Positions 44,728 through 53,444 of a DNA stretch of 64,000 nucleotides are shown in pieces (position 1 is the first letter of the stretch; every line of letters starts with the position of its first letter). The notes under the pieces were generated by a model. The model searched no databases and was not told the origin of the DNA. It saw nothing but the letters and a program-made list of their open reading frames with translations. A program made the position numbers and the translations under genes. The DNA is taken from NCBI RefSeq assembly GCF_014699035.1, contig NZ_JACXAA010000015.1:102254-166253 (forward strand), given 5' to 3'. This DNA is from Spirosoma validum. Its GTDB lineage: Bacteria > Bacteroidota > Bacteroidia > Cytophagales > Spirosomataceae.

Positions 44728-45723
44728 TTAATCTTCCAGCAAATCACCGATTATGGTCAGCCACCAATGTCCGCCAAATAGTTGGTAATTTCCCCGCCCC
44801 AATTCGCGGAACACAGGAACTACACGACCAAACCGCCCTGCCGACAGTTTAGTTCGCTGGGCCAGGTGGTCCTGCATTCGTTTAAGCAGAACGATTTTGT
44901 GCTTATCAATATCTGTACGACTATTCAGAAGCTTATATAACTGATGGTATCGATCCGCTAACTGCAAAACGTAGACCATCTTACCTTCTCTGCCGCGTGT
45001 AAAGCGATCGCGCAGGGTTACCTTCTCACGGGCTGGCTTAAACCCAACCTGTTGCTGCGTATGTTGCCGATAGAAAATAAGGCACTCGTCGATAAACCCA
45101 ATTTTCTCGTGAAGGGCCAAAATGAGCGCAATCCAGGCATCATGAATCAGAACCGGTACGTTTGTTGGAAACGGAATAATTGTGGGCAAGACAGAACGAC
45201 GGACTGCCAACGTTGCTCCTGTTACAACGTAACTAAAGTACAGCATTTGATAAGCCTCACCCTGCAACCAGCGGGTTTGGGCCTCAGGCGTAAACTGCAC
45301 TTCCTCCCAGATTTTTCGGCCCTGCGGCACAGAATCATCATTAATGATTTCAGCATCGGAGAAGACAGCATCCATGCTGGGATTATCGTGAAAATAAGCT
45401 TCCGTTTTTGATAGCCGGTCTTCACGCCAGACGTCGTCCTGATCAGCAAATGCGATAAGATCACCTGTACAGGCGCTCACGGCCCGTTCAAAACTTTTAG
45501 TAGAGCCTAAATTTTTCTGATTTTCATAGAATTTCACCGTAAACGGAACCGATTCGGCAAACTGACGGACAATATTCACTGTAGAATCAGTAGAGCCATC
45601 ATCCACTACAATCAGTTCGTCGGGTAGCCGCTCCTGTTTAGCAATACTGGCCAGTTGTTCTAGTACGTAGCGTTCGCCGTTGTACGTGCACATGGCTATG
45701 GATATCGAAAAACTCTTCTTCAT
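44728..45723 (-). CDS. Glycosyltransferase family 2 protein
   Basis: 331 residues from the ATG at 45723 (MKKSFSISIAMCTYNGERY); an in-frame ATG 13 codons earlier is less likely. GT-A fold with ELIVVDDGSTDST nucleotide site, and ADQDDVW as the DxD metal motif. Resembles rhamnosyl- or related transferases of O-antigen/capsule synthesis. No membrane segments. Precedes the DUF5672 gene. Confidence 0.92.
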   Translation of the reverse strand: MKKSFSISIAMCTYNGERYVLEQLASIAKQERLPDELIVVDDGSTDSTVNIVRQFAESVPFTVKFYENQKNLGSTKSFERAVSACTGDLIAFADQDDVWREDRLSKTEAYFHDNPSMDAVFSDAEIINDDSVPQGRKIWEEVQFTPEAQTRWLQGEAYQMLYFSYVVTGATLAVRRSVLPTIIPFPTNVPVLIHDAWIALILALHEKIGFIDECLIFYRQHTQQQVGFKPAREKVTLRDRFTRGREGKMVYVLQLADRYHQLYKLLNSRTDIDKHKIVLLKRMQDHLAQRTKLSAGRFGRVVPVFRELGRGNYQLFGGHWWLTIIGDLLED

Positions 45724-45840
45724 GAACGCAACATAAGTGCTGTTTAAAGCACGAAGACTCAATAAAGTCTTCGCAAAATAAGCCCCTTTTTGTCGAAATT
45801 CAGCAACTAGGCTACGTCTGTCGTATATATATCTTCCAGA

Positions 45841-46407
45841 TTATCGAAGCGGTAGAACCATTAAATCGCGATTGTCAGCTTCGGCAGACAGGAATTTTAT
45901 GGTTGCATCAGACCCAGATTGTATCGGGAGAGAAAAGGTATGCGATCCTCCAGACACAGATTCATCAACAAGCGTTTTTTGCTGCGTAGTATGAGTCGCA
46001 TCAAGCTCATACAGACAGATTGTTAACTGACAATTAGCCTTTACGGTAATCCTTACCTGAGAACAATCCGTTTGTATACAAACAAATTCCGTTACTAATT
46101 TTTGAGTCTGTTGGTCAGAAAAGGCTACTTTAATTTGTTTAACCAACAGCGGAATGACCGGCGCTAAACCGTCCACGAAAAGTAGATTTGAATTCTGATC
46201 TGAAAAAGCAGCTTTGAGAAGTGCGTTCGTTGCCTCATCGACACCCCGGCCAAAAGCAACCAGATCAAAATCAGCGCCGTCAAAATTCAGACTTGCCTCT
46301 TCAACGGCACTAGTAGTTTGCACAAACAATCCTTCCTCTGTCAACGCCAATGCAAGATGAGCCAGTACGGTGGGATTGCGACCAATGAGTAATACGTTTT
46401 TGCCCAT
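45841..46407 (-). CDS. Hypothetical protein, two-part
   Basis: 188 residues, not recognised. Residues 1-100 have a receiver- or NAD-binding-like alternation: NVLLIGRNPTVLAHLALALTEEGLFVQT, DFDLVAFGRGVDEATNALL, SNLLFVDGLAPVIPLLVKQI. The usual receiver aspartates are not evident. Residues 105-188 look like an all-beta domain (TEFVCIQTDCSQVRITVKANCQLTICLYEL; VSGGSHTFSLPIQSGSDATIKFLSA). No signal peptide. Located downstream of murQ on the same strand with a 94-base gap; no functional link can be shown. Confidence 0.65.
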   Translation of the reverse strand: MGKNVLLIGRNPTVLAHLALALTEEGLFVQTTSAVEEASLNFDGADFDLVAFGRGVDEATNALLKAAFSDQNSNLLFVDGLAPVIPLLVKQIKVAFSDQQTQKLVTEFVCIQTDCSQVRITVKANCQLTICLYELDATHTTQQKTLVDESVSGGSHTFSLPIQSGSDATIKFLSAEADNRDLMVLPLR

Positions 46408-46501
46408 GATTTCACTACGTTATATCCAACAAAGACTTCACTTTTTTGAGAAGCTGATAACGAATAGACGCTTGAACACGGCAGAATACTTTACACAGCA
46501 C

Positions 46502-47302
46502 TCATTTTCTATACCCATTGATGGCTCCCCGCACATTGCCAAACTGTTTCAATAGAGCTTCGGCTTCCTCACGATCAACACCGATTTCGTCCATAACCAT
46601 TTTAGCTGCCCGGTCCTGTAATTTGATGTTTGTCAACTGCATATCAACCATCTTATTGCCTTTAACCCGACCCAACTGAATCATTACCGAAGTCGAAACC
46701 ATGTTTAGCACCAGTTTCTGAGCGGTACCTGCTTTCATGCGTGTACTGCCCGTAACAAACTCTGGCCCTACAACTACTTCGACCGGAAACTCAGCCGCTT
46801 TGGCAACCGCCGATCCTTCATTACAGACGATACAGCCCGTTAAAAGGCCAGCTTTCCGAGCTTCCTGTAAGCCACCGATTACGTAAGGCGTCCGGCCTGA
46901 GGCTGCAATACCGATCACAGTATCCTGCTCATCGGGCTGATACGGTGCAATATCTTTCCAGGCTTGTTCGATATCATCCTCCGCAAACTCGACCGCTTTA
47001 CGAATAGCGCCATCACCTCCGGCCATCAAGCCAATTACCAGATCATGGGGAACACCATAGGTTGGTGGACATTCTGATGCATCGACTACGCCAAGACGTC
47101 CGCTCGTGCCAGCGCCTATATAAATAAGTCTTCCGCCGGCCTTCATACGATTGACGATTTCTGTTACCAGGGCTTCGATCTGCGGAATCGCTTTTTCAAC
47201 GGCTAAAGGAACCGTTTTGTCTTCTTGGTTGATATTCGTAAGCAAGTCGTGAACCGACATTTGCTCTAAATGATCGTAATGGGATGTTGTTTCAGTTGTC
47301 AT
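46502..47302 (-). CDS. murQ: N-acetylmuramic acid 6-phosphate etherase
   Basis: 266 residues from the ATG at 47302; the N-terminal TSHYDHLEQMSVHDLLTNINQED is typical of Bacteroidota MurQ. SIS-domain signatures: IYIGAGTSGRLGVVDASECPPTYG, VIGIAASGRTPYVIGGLQEA and EVVVGPEFVTGSTRMKAGTAQKLVLNM. Cleaves the lactyl ether of MurNAc 6-phosphate in peptidoglycan recycling. Somewhat short (usual ~270-300). A -7-like box (minus-strand TACTTTTG, 47307-47314) with TTG 21 bases upstream sits right before the start. Confidence 0.94.
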   Translation of the reverse strand: MTTETTSHYDHLEQMSVHDLLTNINQEDKTVPLAVEKAIPQIEALVTEIVNRMKAGGRLIYIGAGTSGRLGVVDASECPPTYGVPHDLVIGLMAGGDGAIRKAVEFAEDDIEQAWKDIAPYQPDEQDTVIGIAASGRTPYVIGGLQEARKAGLLTGCIVCNEGSAVAKAAEFPVEVVVGPEFVTGSTRMKAGTAQKLVLNMVSTSVMIQLGRVKGNKMVDMQLTNIKLQDRAAKMVMDEIGVDREEAEALLKQFGNVRGAINGYRK

Positions 47303-47306
47303 ATTC

Positions 47307-47338
47307 CAAAAGTAATACGAACGTATTTTAACAGACAA
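47307..47338 (-). promoter_or_regulatory. Putative murQ promoter
   Basis: On the minus strand TTG (47336-47338), 21-base spacer, then TACTTTTG (47307-47314), matching TTG-N19-21-TAnnTTTG. Proximity to the ATG at 47302 implies a nearly leaderless mRNA. Confidence 0.45.
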
Positions 47339-47403
47339 ATAATCTGATTTTTCTTGCCTTTAAGAAAAACATACAGTTTATTTACAGCGTTATTACACCA
47401 TCA

Positions 47404-47415
47404 GCGAAATTTCGC
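47404..47415. promoter_or_regulatory. Palindromic operator-like site upstream of ilvD
   Basis: GCGAAATTTCGC, a perfect 12-base palindrome, 12 bases before the ilvD ATG. The 16-base string ATCAGCGAAATTTCGC (47400-47415) recurs exactly at 62007-62022 before leuA, and in both cases lies about 25-27 bases after the -7-like box (here TATTTACA near 47379, preceded by TTG at 47354). Confidence 0.6.
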
Positions 47416-47426
47416 TAATTGTAAAT

Positions 47427-49127
47427 ATGCTTACCGAACAGCCAACCGTTGAGTTAAATCGCTTTAGCCGTGTTCTTACCCAGGAAGTCAGCAATCCCGC
47501 TGCCCAGGCTATGCTGTATGGGATCGGCCTTACCGAAGACGACATGCAGAAGCCCCAAATTGGTATTGCCAGCACGGGCTACGAAGGAAACACCTGCAAT
47601 ATGCACTTAAACGGTCTTTCCGTTTATGTAAAGCAAGGTATTCAGGCAAGCGGTCTGGTTGGTTTGATCTTCAACACCATTGGTGTATCCGACGGAATGA
47701 CGAACGGGAACGACGGTATGCGATACTCACTCCCCAGTCGTGACCTGATCGCTGATTCTATTGAATCTGTAGTGGCGGCTCAGTGGTATGATGGCGTAGT
47801 AACCGTCGTTGGCTGCGACAAAAACATGCCCGGTGCAATCATGGCTATGGCCCGTCTGGAACGACCAGGGATTATGGTGTATGGTGGCACGATTCGTTCG
47901 GGTCACTATAAAGGACAGAAGTTAGATATTGTCTCGGCCTTTGAAGCGCTGGGCAAAAAATACGCGGGCAATATTTCCGATGAGGATTTTAAAGGGGTGG
48001 TACAAAATGCCATTCCAGGTGCGGGTGCCTGCGGGGGTATGTATACGGCCAACACAATGGCCAGCAGCATCGAAGCGATGGGCCTGAGCTTACCGTTCAG
48101 CAGTACCTACCCTGCTACGCACGAAGGCAAGCAGGAAGAATGCAAAAAAATCGGTGCAGCCATGCGCTTGTTGCTCGAACGCAACATTACGCCGAAAGAA
48201 ATTATTACCCGTAAGTCGCTCGAAAATGCCTTAACCATTGTGATGGCGCTCGGTGGTTCGACCAATGCCGTATTGCATTATTTAGCCATTGCGCGGGCGG
48301 CAGGAATTCAGTTGACCCTTGATGAGATTCAGGCGATCAGCGATAAAACGCCATTACTTGCCGATTTGAAACCAAGCGGTAAGTATTATATGGAAGACAT
48401 GCTGGCCATTGGCGGGGTTCCAGCCGTGATGAAATACCTGTATCAGAACGGGTTTATCCACGGCGATTGCCTAACCGTAACCGGAAAAACCGTAGCGGAA
48501 AATCTGGAAGAAGCAGCCGATTTGAATTTTGATACGCAGAAGATCGTCTTTCCCCTGAGCCAGCCTATCAAAGCAACGGGTCATATCCAGATTATGCGTG
48601 GTAATCTGTCGCCTACCGGAGCAGTTGCCAAGATTACCGGAAAGGAAGGGCTGACGTTTGAAGGCACGGCTAAAGTATGCGAACACGAAGGCGAAGTGAT
48701 TGACGCGTTGTCAAAAGGTGAAATTCTTCCCGGACAAGTCCTTGTGATACGTAACGCAGGGCCTAAAGGTGGTCCGGGAATGAGCGAGATGTTGAAACCG
48801 ACTTCAGCCATTATGGGAGCAGGTCTTGGCGACAAGGTAGCCTTAATTACCGATGGCCGTTTCTCCGGTGGAACGCATGGTTTCGTCGTCGGACACGTAA
48901 CGCCCGAGGCTTACGAAGGTGGTCCGATTGCGCTCGTCCACGATGGAGACCGCATCACAATCGACGCCACTACGCGCGAACTGACGCTACATATTTCGGA
49001 TGAAGAATTAGCTTACCGCAAAAGCGAATGGGTACAACCTGCTCCTCCTTTCACGAAAGGGGTACTGGGTAAATACATTCGGAATGTAAAATCAGCGAGT
49101 GAAGGCTGCGTAACCGATGAAGCGTAG
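47427..49127 (+). CDS. ilvD: Dihydroxy-acid dehydratase
   Basis: 566 residues. Fe-S cysteines are in NTCNMHLN, GCDKNMPGA and GAGACGGMYTANTMA; the C-terminal GRFSGGTHGFVVGHVTPEA supplies the catalytic Ser region. Dehydrates 2,3-dihydroxy-3-methylbutanoate and its methyl homologue to the 2-oxo acids, the penultimate step in valine and isoleucine synthesis. First gene of the ilv/leu block; a shared palindrome lies just upstream. Confidence 0.97.
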   Translation: MLTEQPTVELNRFSRVLTQEVSNPAAQAMLYGIGLTEDDMQKPQIGIASTGYEGNTCNMHLNGLSVYVKQGIQASGLVGLIFNTIGVSDGMTNGNDGMRYSLPSRDLIADSIESVVAAQWYDGVVTVVGCDKNMPGAIMAMARLERPGIMVYGGTIRSGHYKGQKLDIVSAFEALGKKYAGNISDEDFKGVVQNAIPGAGACGGMYTANTMASSIEAMGLSLPFSSTYPATHEGKQEECKKIGAAMRLLLERNITPKEIITRKSLENALTIVMALGGSTNAVLHYLAIARAAGIQLTLDEIQAISDKTPLLADLKPSGKYYMEDMLAIGGVPAVMKYLYQNGFIHGDCLTVTGKTVAENLEEAADLNFDTQKIVFPLSQPIKATGHIQIMRGNLSPTGAVAKITGKEGLTFEGTAKVCEHEGEVIDALSKGEILPGQVLVIRNAGPKGGPGMSEMLKPTSAIMGAGLGDKVALITDGRFSGGTHGFVVGHVTPEAYEGGPIALVHDGDRITIDATTRELTLHISDEELAYRKSEWVQPAPPFTKGVLGKYIRNVKSASEGCVTDEA

Positions 49128-49152
49128 TAAAAACAGAAAGTACTTTTGGGCA

Positions 49153-49440
49153 ATGACAACAGCGACTCAAAATCAACAGATCATAAATTACTTAAAACCC
49201 TATCAGCCAGAACGAGTAGGAATATTTGGATCTTGGGCGCGTAGCGAAAATGGACCGAAAAGCGATTTAGATATTCTTGTTAAGTTAAGTAAGCCTGTTT
49301 CACTGCTGACGTTTGCGAGAATGGAGCGGGAACTATCCGAAACATTGAATATAAAAGTGGACCTGGTTTCTGAAAACGCACTTCAAAATGAACGCCTGCG
49401 ACAGTATATTATGAGAGACTTACAAGAGATTAGCGGATGA
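49153..49440 (+). CDS. mntA: MNT-type nucleotidyltransferase antitoxin (intact)
   Basis: 95 residues from the ATG at 49153; an earlier in-frame ATG at 49117 overlaps ilvD. Minimal nucleotidyltransferase: GSWAR (26-30), SDLD (Asp38, Asp40) and third carboxylate Asp70 in KVDLVS, all present, unlike the copy at 35923. In characterised MNT-HepT pairs this protein adenylylates the HEPN toxin and blocks it. It overlaps hepT by 4 bases (ATGA) and is inserted between ilvD and ilvB. Confidence 0.9.
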   Translation: MTTATQNQQIINYLKPYQPERVGIFGSWARSENGPKSDLDILVKLSKPVSLLTFARMERELSETLNIKVDLVSENALQNERLRQYIMRDLQEISG

Positions 49441-49799
49441 AGGACGATAAAGTGTATTTAGAACACATCATAGATAGTCTCAAGAAAATTCTGAATTACG
49501 CCGAAGACCTATCTCTCGATGCCTTTCTAAATTACACAAAAACGCAGGATGCCTGCATTCGCCAATTAGAAGTGATTGGAGAAGCAACCAAGCAGCTGTC
49601 GAAACCATTACGGCAACGATTTATGCGTGCTCCCTGGAAAGATATGGCTGGTATGCGGGATAAACTGATTCATGATTACATTCAAGTCGATCTACTAATT
49701 GTATGGATAACCGTTTCAGAAGAAGCTACACCATTACTCATTGATATTGAACAGGTTTATAATACGTTGCTTATTGAAAGCAATAACACAACAAACTGA
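49437..49799 (+). CDS. hepT: HepT-like ribonuclease toxin (DUF86), second copy
   Basis: 120 residues, helical DUF86/HEPN protein with RX4HXY as RDKLIHDY (Arg74, His79, Tyr81), the RNase active motif and adenylylation site. Shares the domain plan and the (A)GMR..L.HDY core with the copy at 36227 but the rest is divergent, so the two cassettes are not recent duplicates. Within the ilv operon, 27 bases before ilvB; it should be transcribed with the amino-acid genes. Confidence 0.9.
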   Translation: MKDDKVYLEHIIDSLKKILNYAEDLSLDAFLNYTKTQDACIRQLEVIGEATKQLSKPLRQRFMRAPWKDMAGMRDKLIHDYIQVDLLIVWITVSEEATPLLIDIEQVYNTLLIESNNTTN

Positions 49800-49826
49800 A
49801 TACGACCTTAAAACCGATCAAGCGTC

Positions 49827-51572
49827 ATGGAAGCAATTGCCAGCGTCATGCCGGAAGTTATCGAAACCATACCGGTTCCTACCTACATTAACGGTTCGCA
49901 TGCGCTCATGCAGGCGCTTGTAGCCGAAGGTGTAGAAACCATTTTTGGCTATCCCGGTGGAGCTATTATGCCTGTTTACGACGCCCTGTATGATTTTCAG
50001 GAACGTATCAATCACATTCTGGTGCGTCATGAACAGGGTGCCGGTCACGCGGCCGAAGGGTATGCCCGCGTAACGGGTCGTGCAGGTGTTTGTCTTGTCA
50101 CGTCAGGTCCCGGAGCCACGAACCTTGTTACTGCCATTGCAGATGCTCTGATCGATTCCACGCCAATGGTGTGCATTGTCGGGCAGGTAGCGAAGAAGTT
50201 GCTGGGTACAGATGCGTTTCAGGAAGCCGACGTAATGGGGGTCACGATGCCCATTACGAAATGGAACTATCAGATTACCAGCGCCGACGAAGTTCCTGAC
50301 ATCATTTCCAAGGCCTTTTACATTGCCCAATCAGGACGCCCTGGCCCGGTGTTGATCGATATTACGAAGAGTGCGCAGCTTGAGCTGATGACAAAGCCGT
50401 TCACCTACGAGCGTTGCCAGACGATTATTAGCTATAAGCCACGTCGCATACCCAAGCAGGAGCAGGTCGAAGCCGCAGCTCAGTTGATTAACAACGCAAA
50501 AAAGCCGTATTTGCTGGTTGGTCATGGGGTTCAGATCGCTAAAGCCGAAGAAGAACTTAAAGCGTTTGCCGAAAAAACCGGTATTCCGGTTGCCACAACG
50601 CTTTTAGGTCAGTCTACCATTTCAACGGATCATCCGCTTTACGTTGGATGGCTGGGCATGCACGGTAATTACGGTCCCAATGTCATGACCGACGAAGCCG
50701 ACATAATTATTGCAATCGGCATGCGTTTCGACGACCGTGTTACGGGCGATGCCAGTAAGTACATTAAGCAGGCTAAGGTTGTTCACATCGAGATTGACCC
50801 GTCAGAAATCGACAAAATCATTCATGCCGATGCACCGGTTGTGGGTGATGCTAAAGAAGCATTAAAAGCGCTATTACCGCTCGTACATCCGAACGATCAC
50901 ACCATATGGCGTAATGAGTTCAGGAAATACGATGCAATCGAAAACGAAGCTATCACCATACCAACACTGAACACGCCGTCCGGCAAAATTAGAATGGGTG
51001 AGGTGATCGATATGCTCTCGAGAAAAACGAAGGGCGAAGCCGTTTTGGTGACCGATGTAGGTCAGCATCAGATGATGGCCTCCCGTTATTACCAATTCCG
51101 TCGTCCAAATAGTTTAGTTACGTCGGGGGGTATGGGGACGATGGGCTTTGCTCTACCGGCCGCTTTTGGCGCACAGGTTGGCGCTCCGGATCGTCAGGTG
51201 GTGGCCATCATTGGTGATGGTTGTTTTCAAATGACCTTACAGGAACTCGGTACGATTGTCCAGAACAAACAGCCGGTTAAAGCAATCATCCTGAACAATA
51301 ACTTTCTGGGCATGGTACGTCAGTGGCAGCAGTTGTTCCACGAGCGCCGATACTCGTTCGTGGAGTTGCAAAACCCTGATTTTATCACGATTGCCAGGGG
51401 ATTTGGTATGGATGGACAGACCTGTAGCGAACGTGAGAATTTATCTACGGCTCTCGATACCATGCTCAATCACGACGGTCCTTTCCTGCTCGAAGTTATT
51501 GTCGAGACCGAAGAAAACGTTTTCCCGATGGTGCCCGCTGGTACAAGCGTTTCGCAAATAAGATTGAAATAG
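49827..51572 (+). CDS. ilvB: Acetolactate synthase large subunit
   Basis: 581 residues. ThDP enzyme: N-terminal GSHALMQALVAEGVETIFGYPGGAIMPVYDALYD with the catalytic Glu in VRHEQGAGHAAEGYARVTG, FAD/regulatory middle domain, and ThDP motif GDGCFQMTLQELGTIVQNKQPVKAIILNNN. Condenses pyruvate with pyruvate or 2-oxobutanoate. Paired with ilvN 79 bases downstream. Confidence 0.97.
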   Translation: MEAIASVMPEVIETIPVPTYINGSHALMQALVAEGVETIFGYPGGAIMPVYDALYDFQERINHILVRHEQGAGHAAEGYARVTGRAGVCLVTSGPGATNLVTAIADALIDSTPMVCIVGQVAKKLLGTDAFQEADVMGVTMPITKWNYQITSADEVPDIISKAFYIAQSGRPGPVLIDITKSAQLELMTKPFTYERCQTIISYKPRRIPKQEQVEAAAQLINNAKKPYLLVGHGVQIAKAEEELKAFAEKTGIPVATTLLGQSTISTDHPLYVGWLGMHGNYGPNVMTDEADIIIAIGMRFDDRVTGDASKYIKQAKVVHIEIDPSEIDKIIHADAPVVGDAKEALKALLPLVHPNDHTIWRNEFRKYDAIENEAITIPTLNTPSGKIRMGEVIDMLSRKTKGEAVLVTDVGQHQMMASRYYQFRRPNSLVTSGGMGTMGFALPAAFGAQVGAPDRQVVAIIGDGCFQMTLQELGTIVQNKQPVKAIILNNNFLGMVRQWQQLFHERRYSFVELQNPDFITIARGFGMDGQTCSERENLSTALDTMLNHDGPFLLEVIVETEENVFPMVPAGTSVSQIRLK

Positions 51573-51584
51573 AAATTGACTGTG

Positions 51585-51640
51585 GTGTCAGGTTCTCAAA
51601 CCTGACACAGCTACAACTCGCGTCGGGTTCTTAAACCTGA
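51585..51640. repeat. Tandem inverted-repeat units between ilvB and ilvN
   Basis: Unit 1: GTGTCAGGTT (51585-51594), loop CTCA, AACCTGACAC (51599-51608). Unit 2: GTCGGGTT-N4-AACCTGAC (about 51622-51641). Unit 1 core is the same as in the 14729-14827 palindrome, showing a dispersed element. Located within the ilv operon; it lacks a U-tract. Confidence 0.75.
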
Positions 51641-51651
51641 CACTACGAAAG

Positions 51652-52188
51652 ATGACGACATATACCATCTGCATATTCACCGAGAACACGATTGGGCTGC
51701 TCAACCGCATCACGATTATTTTCACGCGCCGACGTATCAACATCGAAAGCCTGACCGTATCGGAGACTGAGCGAAAAGGCGTATCACGCTTTACCATTGT
51801 CATCAAGCATGAGTCGCGCGAAGAGGTCGAAAAACTTGTTCGGCAGATCCGTAAAATCGTAGAGGTTCTGGCGGTTTTCGGCTACCTCAACGATGAGATT
51901 GTTTACAACGAAATTGCCCTGTTCAAAATCTCGACCACTTTAGGCAATAAACCCCTGGATGTTGAAACCATCAATCAACAATACAAAGCCTGGGTTGTTT
52001 ACTGGGGCTTAGACTACGTTGTCATTGAAAAGACAGGCAATGACACGGAGATTTTTGAGTTTTTTAATTACATCAAGCGACACGATATTCTGGAGTTTGT
52101 TCGCTCTGGTCGCGTAGCTGTTGGCAAAACAGAGAAAGGGCTGGTCGAGTACCTTCCCGAAGAGGCCGAGTGGGAGCACTACATGTAA
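51652..52188 (+). CDS. ilvN: Acetolactate synthase small (regulatory) subunit
   Basis: 178 residues. N-terminal ACT domain (TYTICIFTENTIGLLNRITIIFTRRRINIESLTVSETE; SRFTIVIKHESREEVEKLVRQIRKIVEVLAVF), followed by the C-terminal ALS small-subunit domain. Binds valine for feedback control of IlvB. Length typical for the long bacterial form. Confidence 0.95.
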   Translation: MTTYTICIFTENTIGLLNRITIIFTRRRINIESLTVSETERKGVSRFTIVIKHESREEVEKLVRQIRKIVEVLAVFGYLNDEIVYNEIALFKISTTLGNKPLDVETINQQYKAWVVYWGLDYVVIEKTGNDTEIFEFFNYIKRHDILEFVRSGRVAVGKTEKGLVEYLPEEAEWEHYM

Positions 52189-52253
52189 GTGTTTTCTATT
52201 TTTTTGTGTAACCAAGTAGTAACCTTAAATACGAGTACAAAACCAATTAAACA

Positions 52254-53297
52254 ATGGCAACGATTAATTTCGGAGGAGTTGAAGAGCAAGTCGTGACGCG
52301 GGAAGAATTCCCATTAGACAAAGCACGTGAAGTACTGGCTAATGAAGTCATCGCCGTAATCGGCTATGGCGTTCAGGGTCCTGGTCAGTCGCTGAACATG
52401 CGCGACAATGGTTTCAACGTGATCGTCGGACAACGGAAAGGTAAAACCTACGACAAAGCTGTCGCGGATGGCTGGGTTCCGGGCGAAACCCTTTTTGAAA
52501 TCGAAGAAGCGTTAGAAAAAGGTACCATTATTTGCTTCCTGCTCTCTGATGCCGCTCAGATTGAACTCTGGCCAACGGTAAAAGCTGCGTTGAAACCCGG
52601 TAAGTCGCTGTATTTCTCCCACGGTTTCGGCGTTACGTACAAAGAAAAGACCGGTATTATTCCACCCGCTGATGTCGATGTATTCCTCGTCGCTCCGAAA
52701 GGATCAGGAACGTCGCTACGTCGCCTGTTTGTCGAAGGCAAAGGACTGAACTCGTCGTTCGCTGTTTATCAGGATGCCAGTGGTAATGCTCGCACTAAAG
52801 CCATTGCTATGGGTATTGGTGTTGGTTCAGGTTATTTGTTCGAAACCGATTTCTACAAAGAAGTAACGTCTGACCTAACCGGCGAACGCGGTACATTAAT
52901 GGGCGCTATCCAGGGTATTTTTGCGGCTCAATATGAAGTCTTACGTGCCAATGGGCATAGTCCTTCGGAAGCCTTTAACGAAACGGTTGAAGAACTGACG
53001 CAGTCGCTCATGCCGCTGGTTGCTGAAAATGGTATGGACTGGATGTATGCTAACTGCTCAACAACCGCTCAGCGCGGTGCGCTGGATTGGTGGAAACCTT
53101 TCCATGACGCGACCAAGCCTGTATTCGAAAAGTTATATAACTCTGTAAAATCGCAGGAACAGGCTGAGATCAGCATCACCCGTAACTCGCAACCTGACTA
53201 CCGCGAAAAACTCGAAGTAGAACTGGCTGAACTCCGCGATTCGGAAATGTGGCAGGCAGGTAAAGCCGTACGTTCGTTACGTCCAGAACGCAGCTAG
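52254..53297 (+). CDS. ilvC: Ketol-acid reductoisomerase
   Basis: 347 residues. NADPH-binding AVIGYGVQGPGQSLNMRDNGFNVIVGQRKG near 34-63, catalytic-domain segments FLVAPKGSGTSLRRLFVEGKGLNSSFAVYQD, and ETDFYKEVTSDLTGERGTLMGAIQGIFAAQYEVL. Follows the Bacteroidota form with a short C-terminal knot domain. Isomerises and reduces acetolactate or acetohydroxybutyrate. A terminator follows. Confidence 0.96.
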   Translation: MATINFGGVEEQVVTREEFPLDKAREVLANEVIAVIGYGVQGPGQSLNMRDNGFNVIVGQRKGKTYDKAVADGWVPGETLFEIEEALEKGTIICFLLSDAAQIELWPTVKAALKPGKSLYFSHGFGVTYKEKTGIIPPADVDVFLVAPKGSGTSLRRLFVEGKGLNSSFAVYQDASGNARTKAIAMGIGVGSGYLFETDFYKEVTSDLTGERGTLMGAIQGIFAAQYEVLRANGHSPSEAFNETVEELTQSLMPLVAENGMDWMYANCSTTAQRGALDWWKPFHDATKPVFEKLYNSVKSQEQAEISITRNSQPDYREKLEVELAELRDSEMWQAGKAVRSLRPERS

Positions 53298-53337
53298 ACG
53301 TTGACGGGAGCCTTGAACCGCCCCCAATCAGTAATCA

Positions 53338-53390
53338 AATTGAGGAGATGAGCTCGGTAAAAATCCGGTGATCATCTCCTCAATTCGTTT
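53338..53390 (+). terminator. Terminator after ilvC
   Basis: AATTGAGGAGATGA (53338-53351) pairs perfectly with 53372-53385; inner CTCGG/CCGG adds pairing. The stem is followed by CGTTTTCC. It divides ilvDBNC from ilvA, which would then use its own promoter (TAACTTTA at 53433-53440 is a weak -7 candidate). Confidence 0.7.
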
Positions 53391-53444
53391 TCCAGAGCGT
53401 CAGCCTAGCCGCGTTCTCACCTTTTTGTTTTGTAACTTTACACG

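Noticed and set aside
49117..49152. Earlier ATG for the intact MNT gene
   Set aside because: It overlaps the ilvD end and adds a basic segment not found at the start of MNT domains; ATG 49153 fits the family.
51585..51640. Possible CRISPR-like array from tandem repeats
   Set aside because: Only two degenerate palindromic units with no regular spacers and no cas genes.
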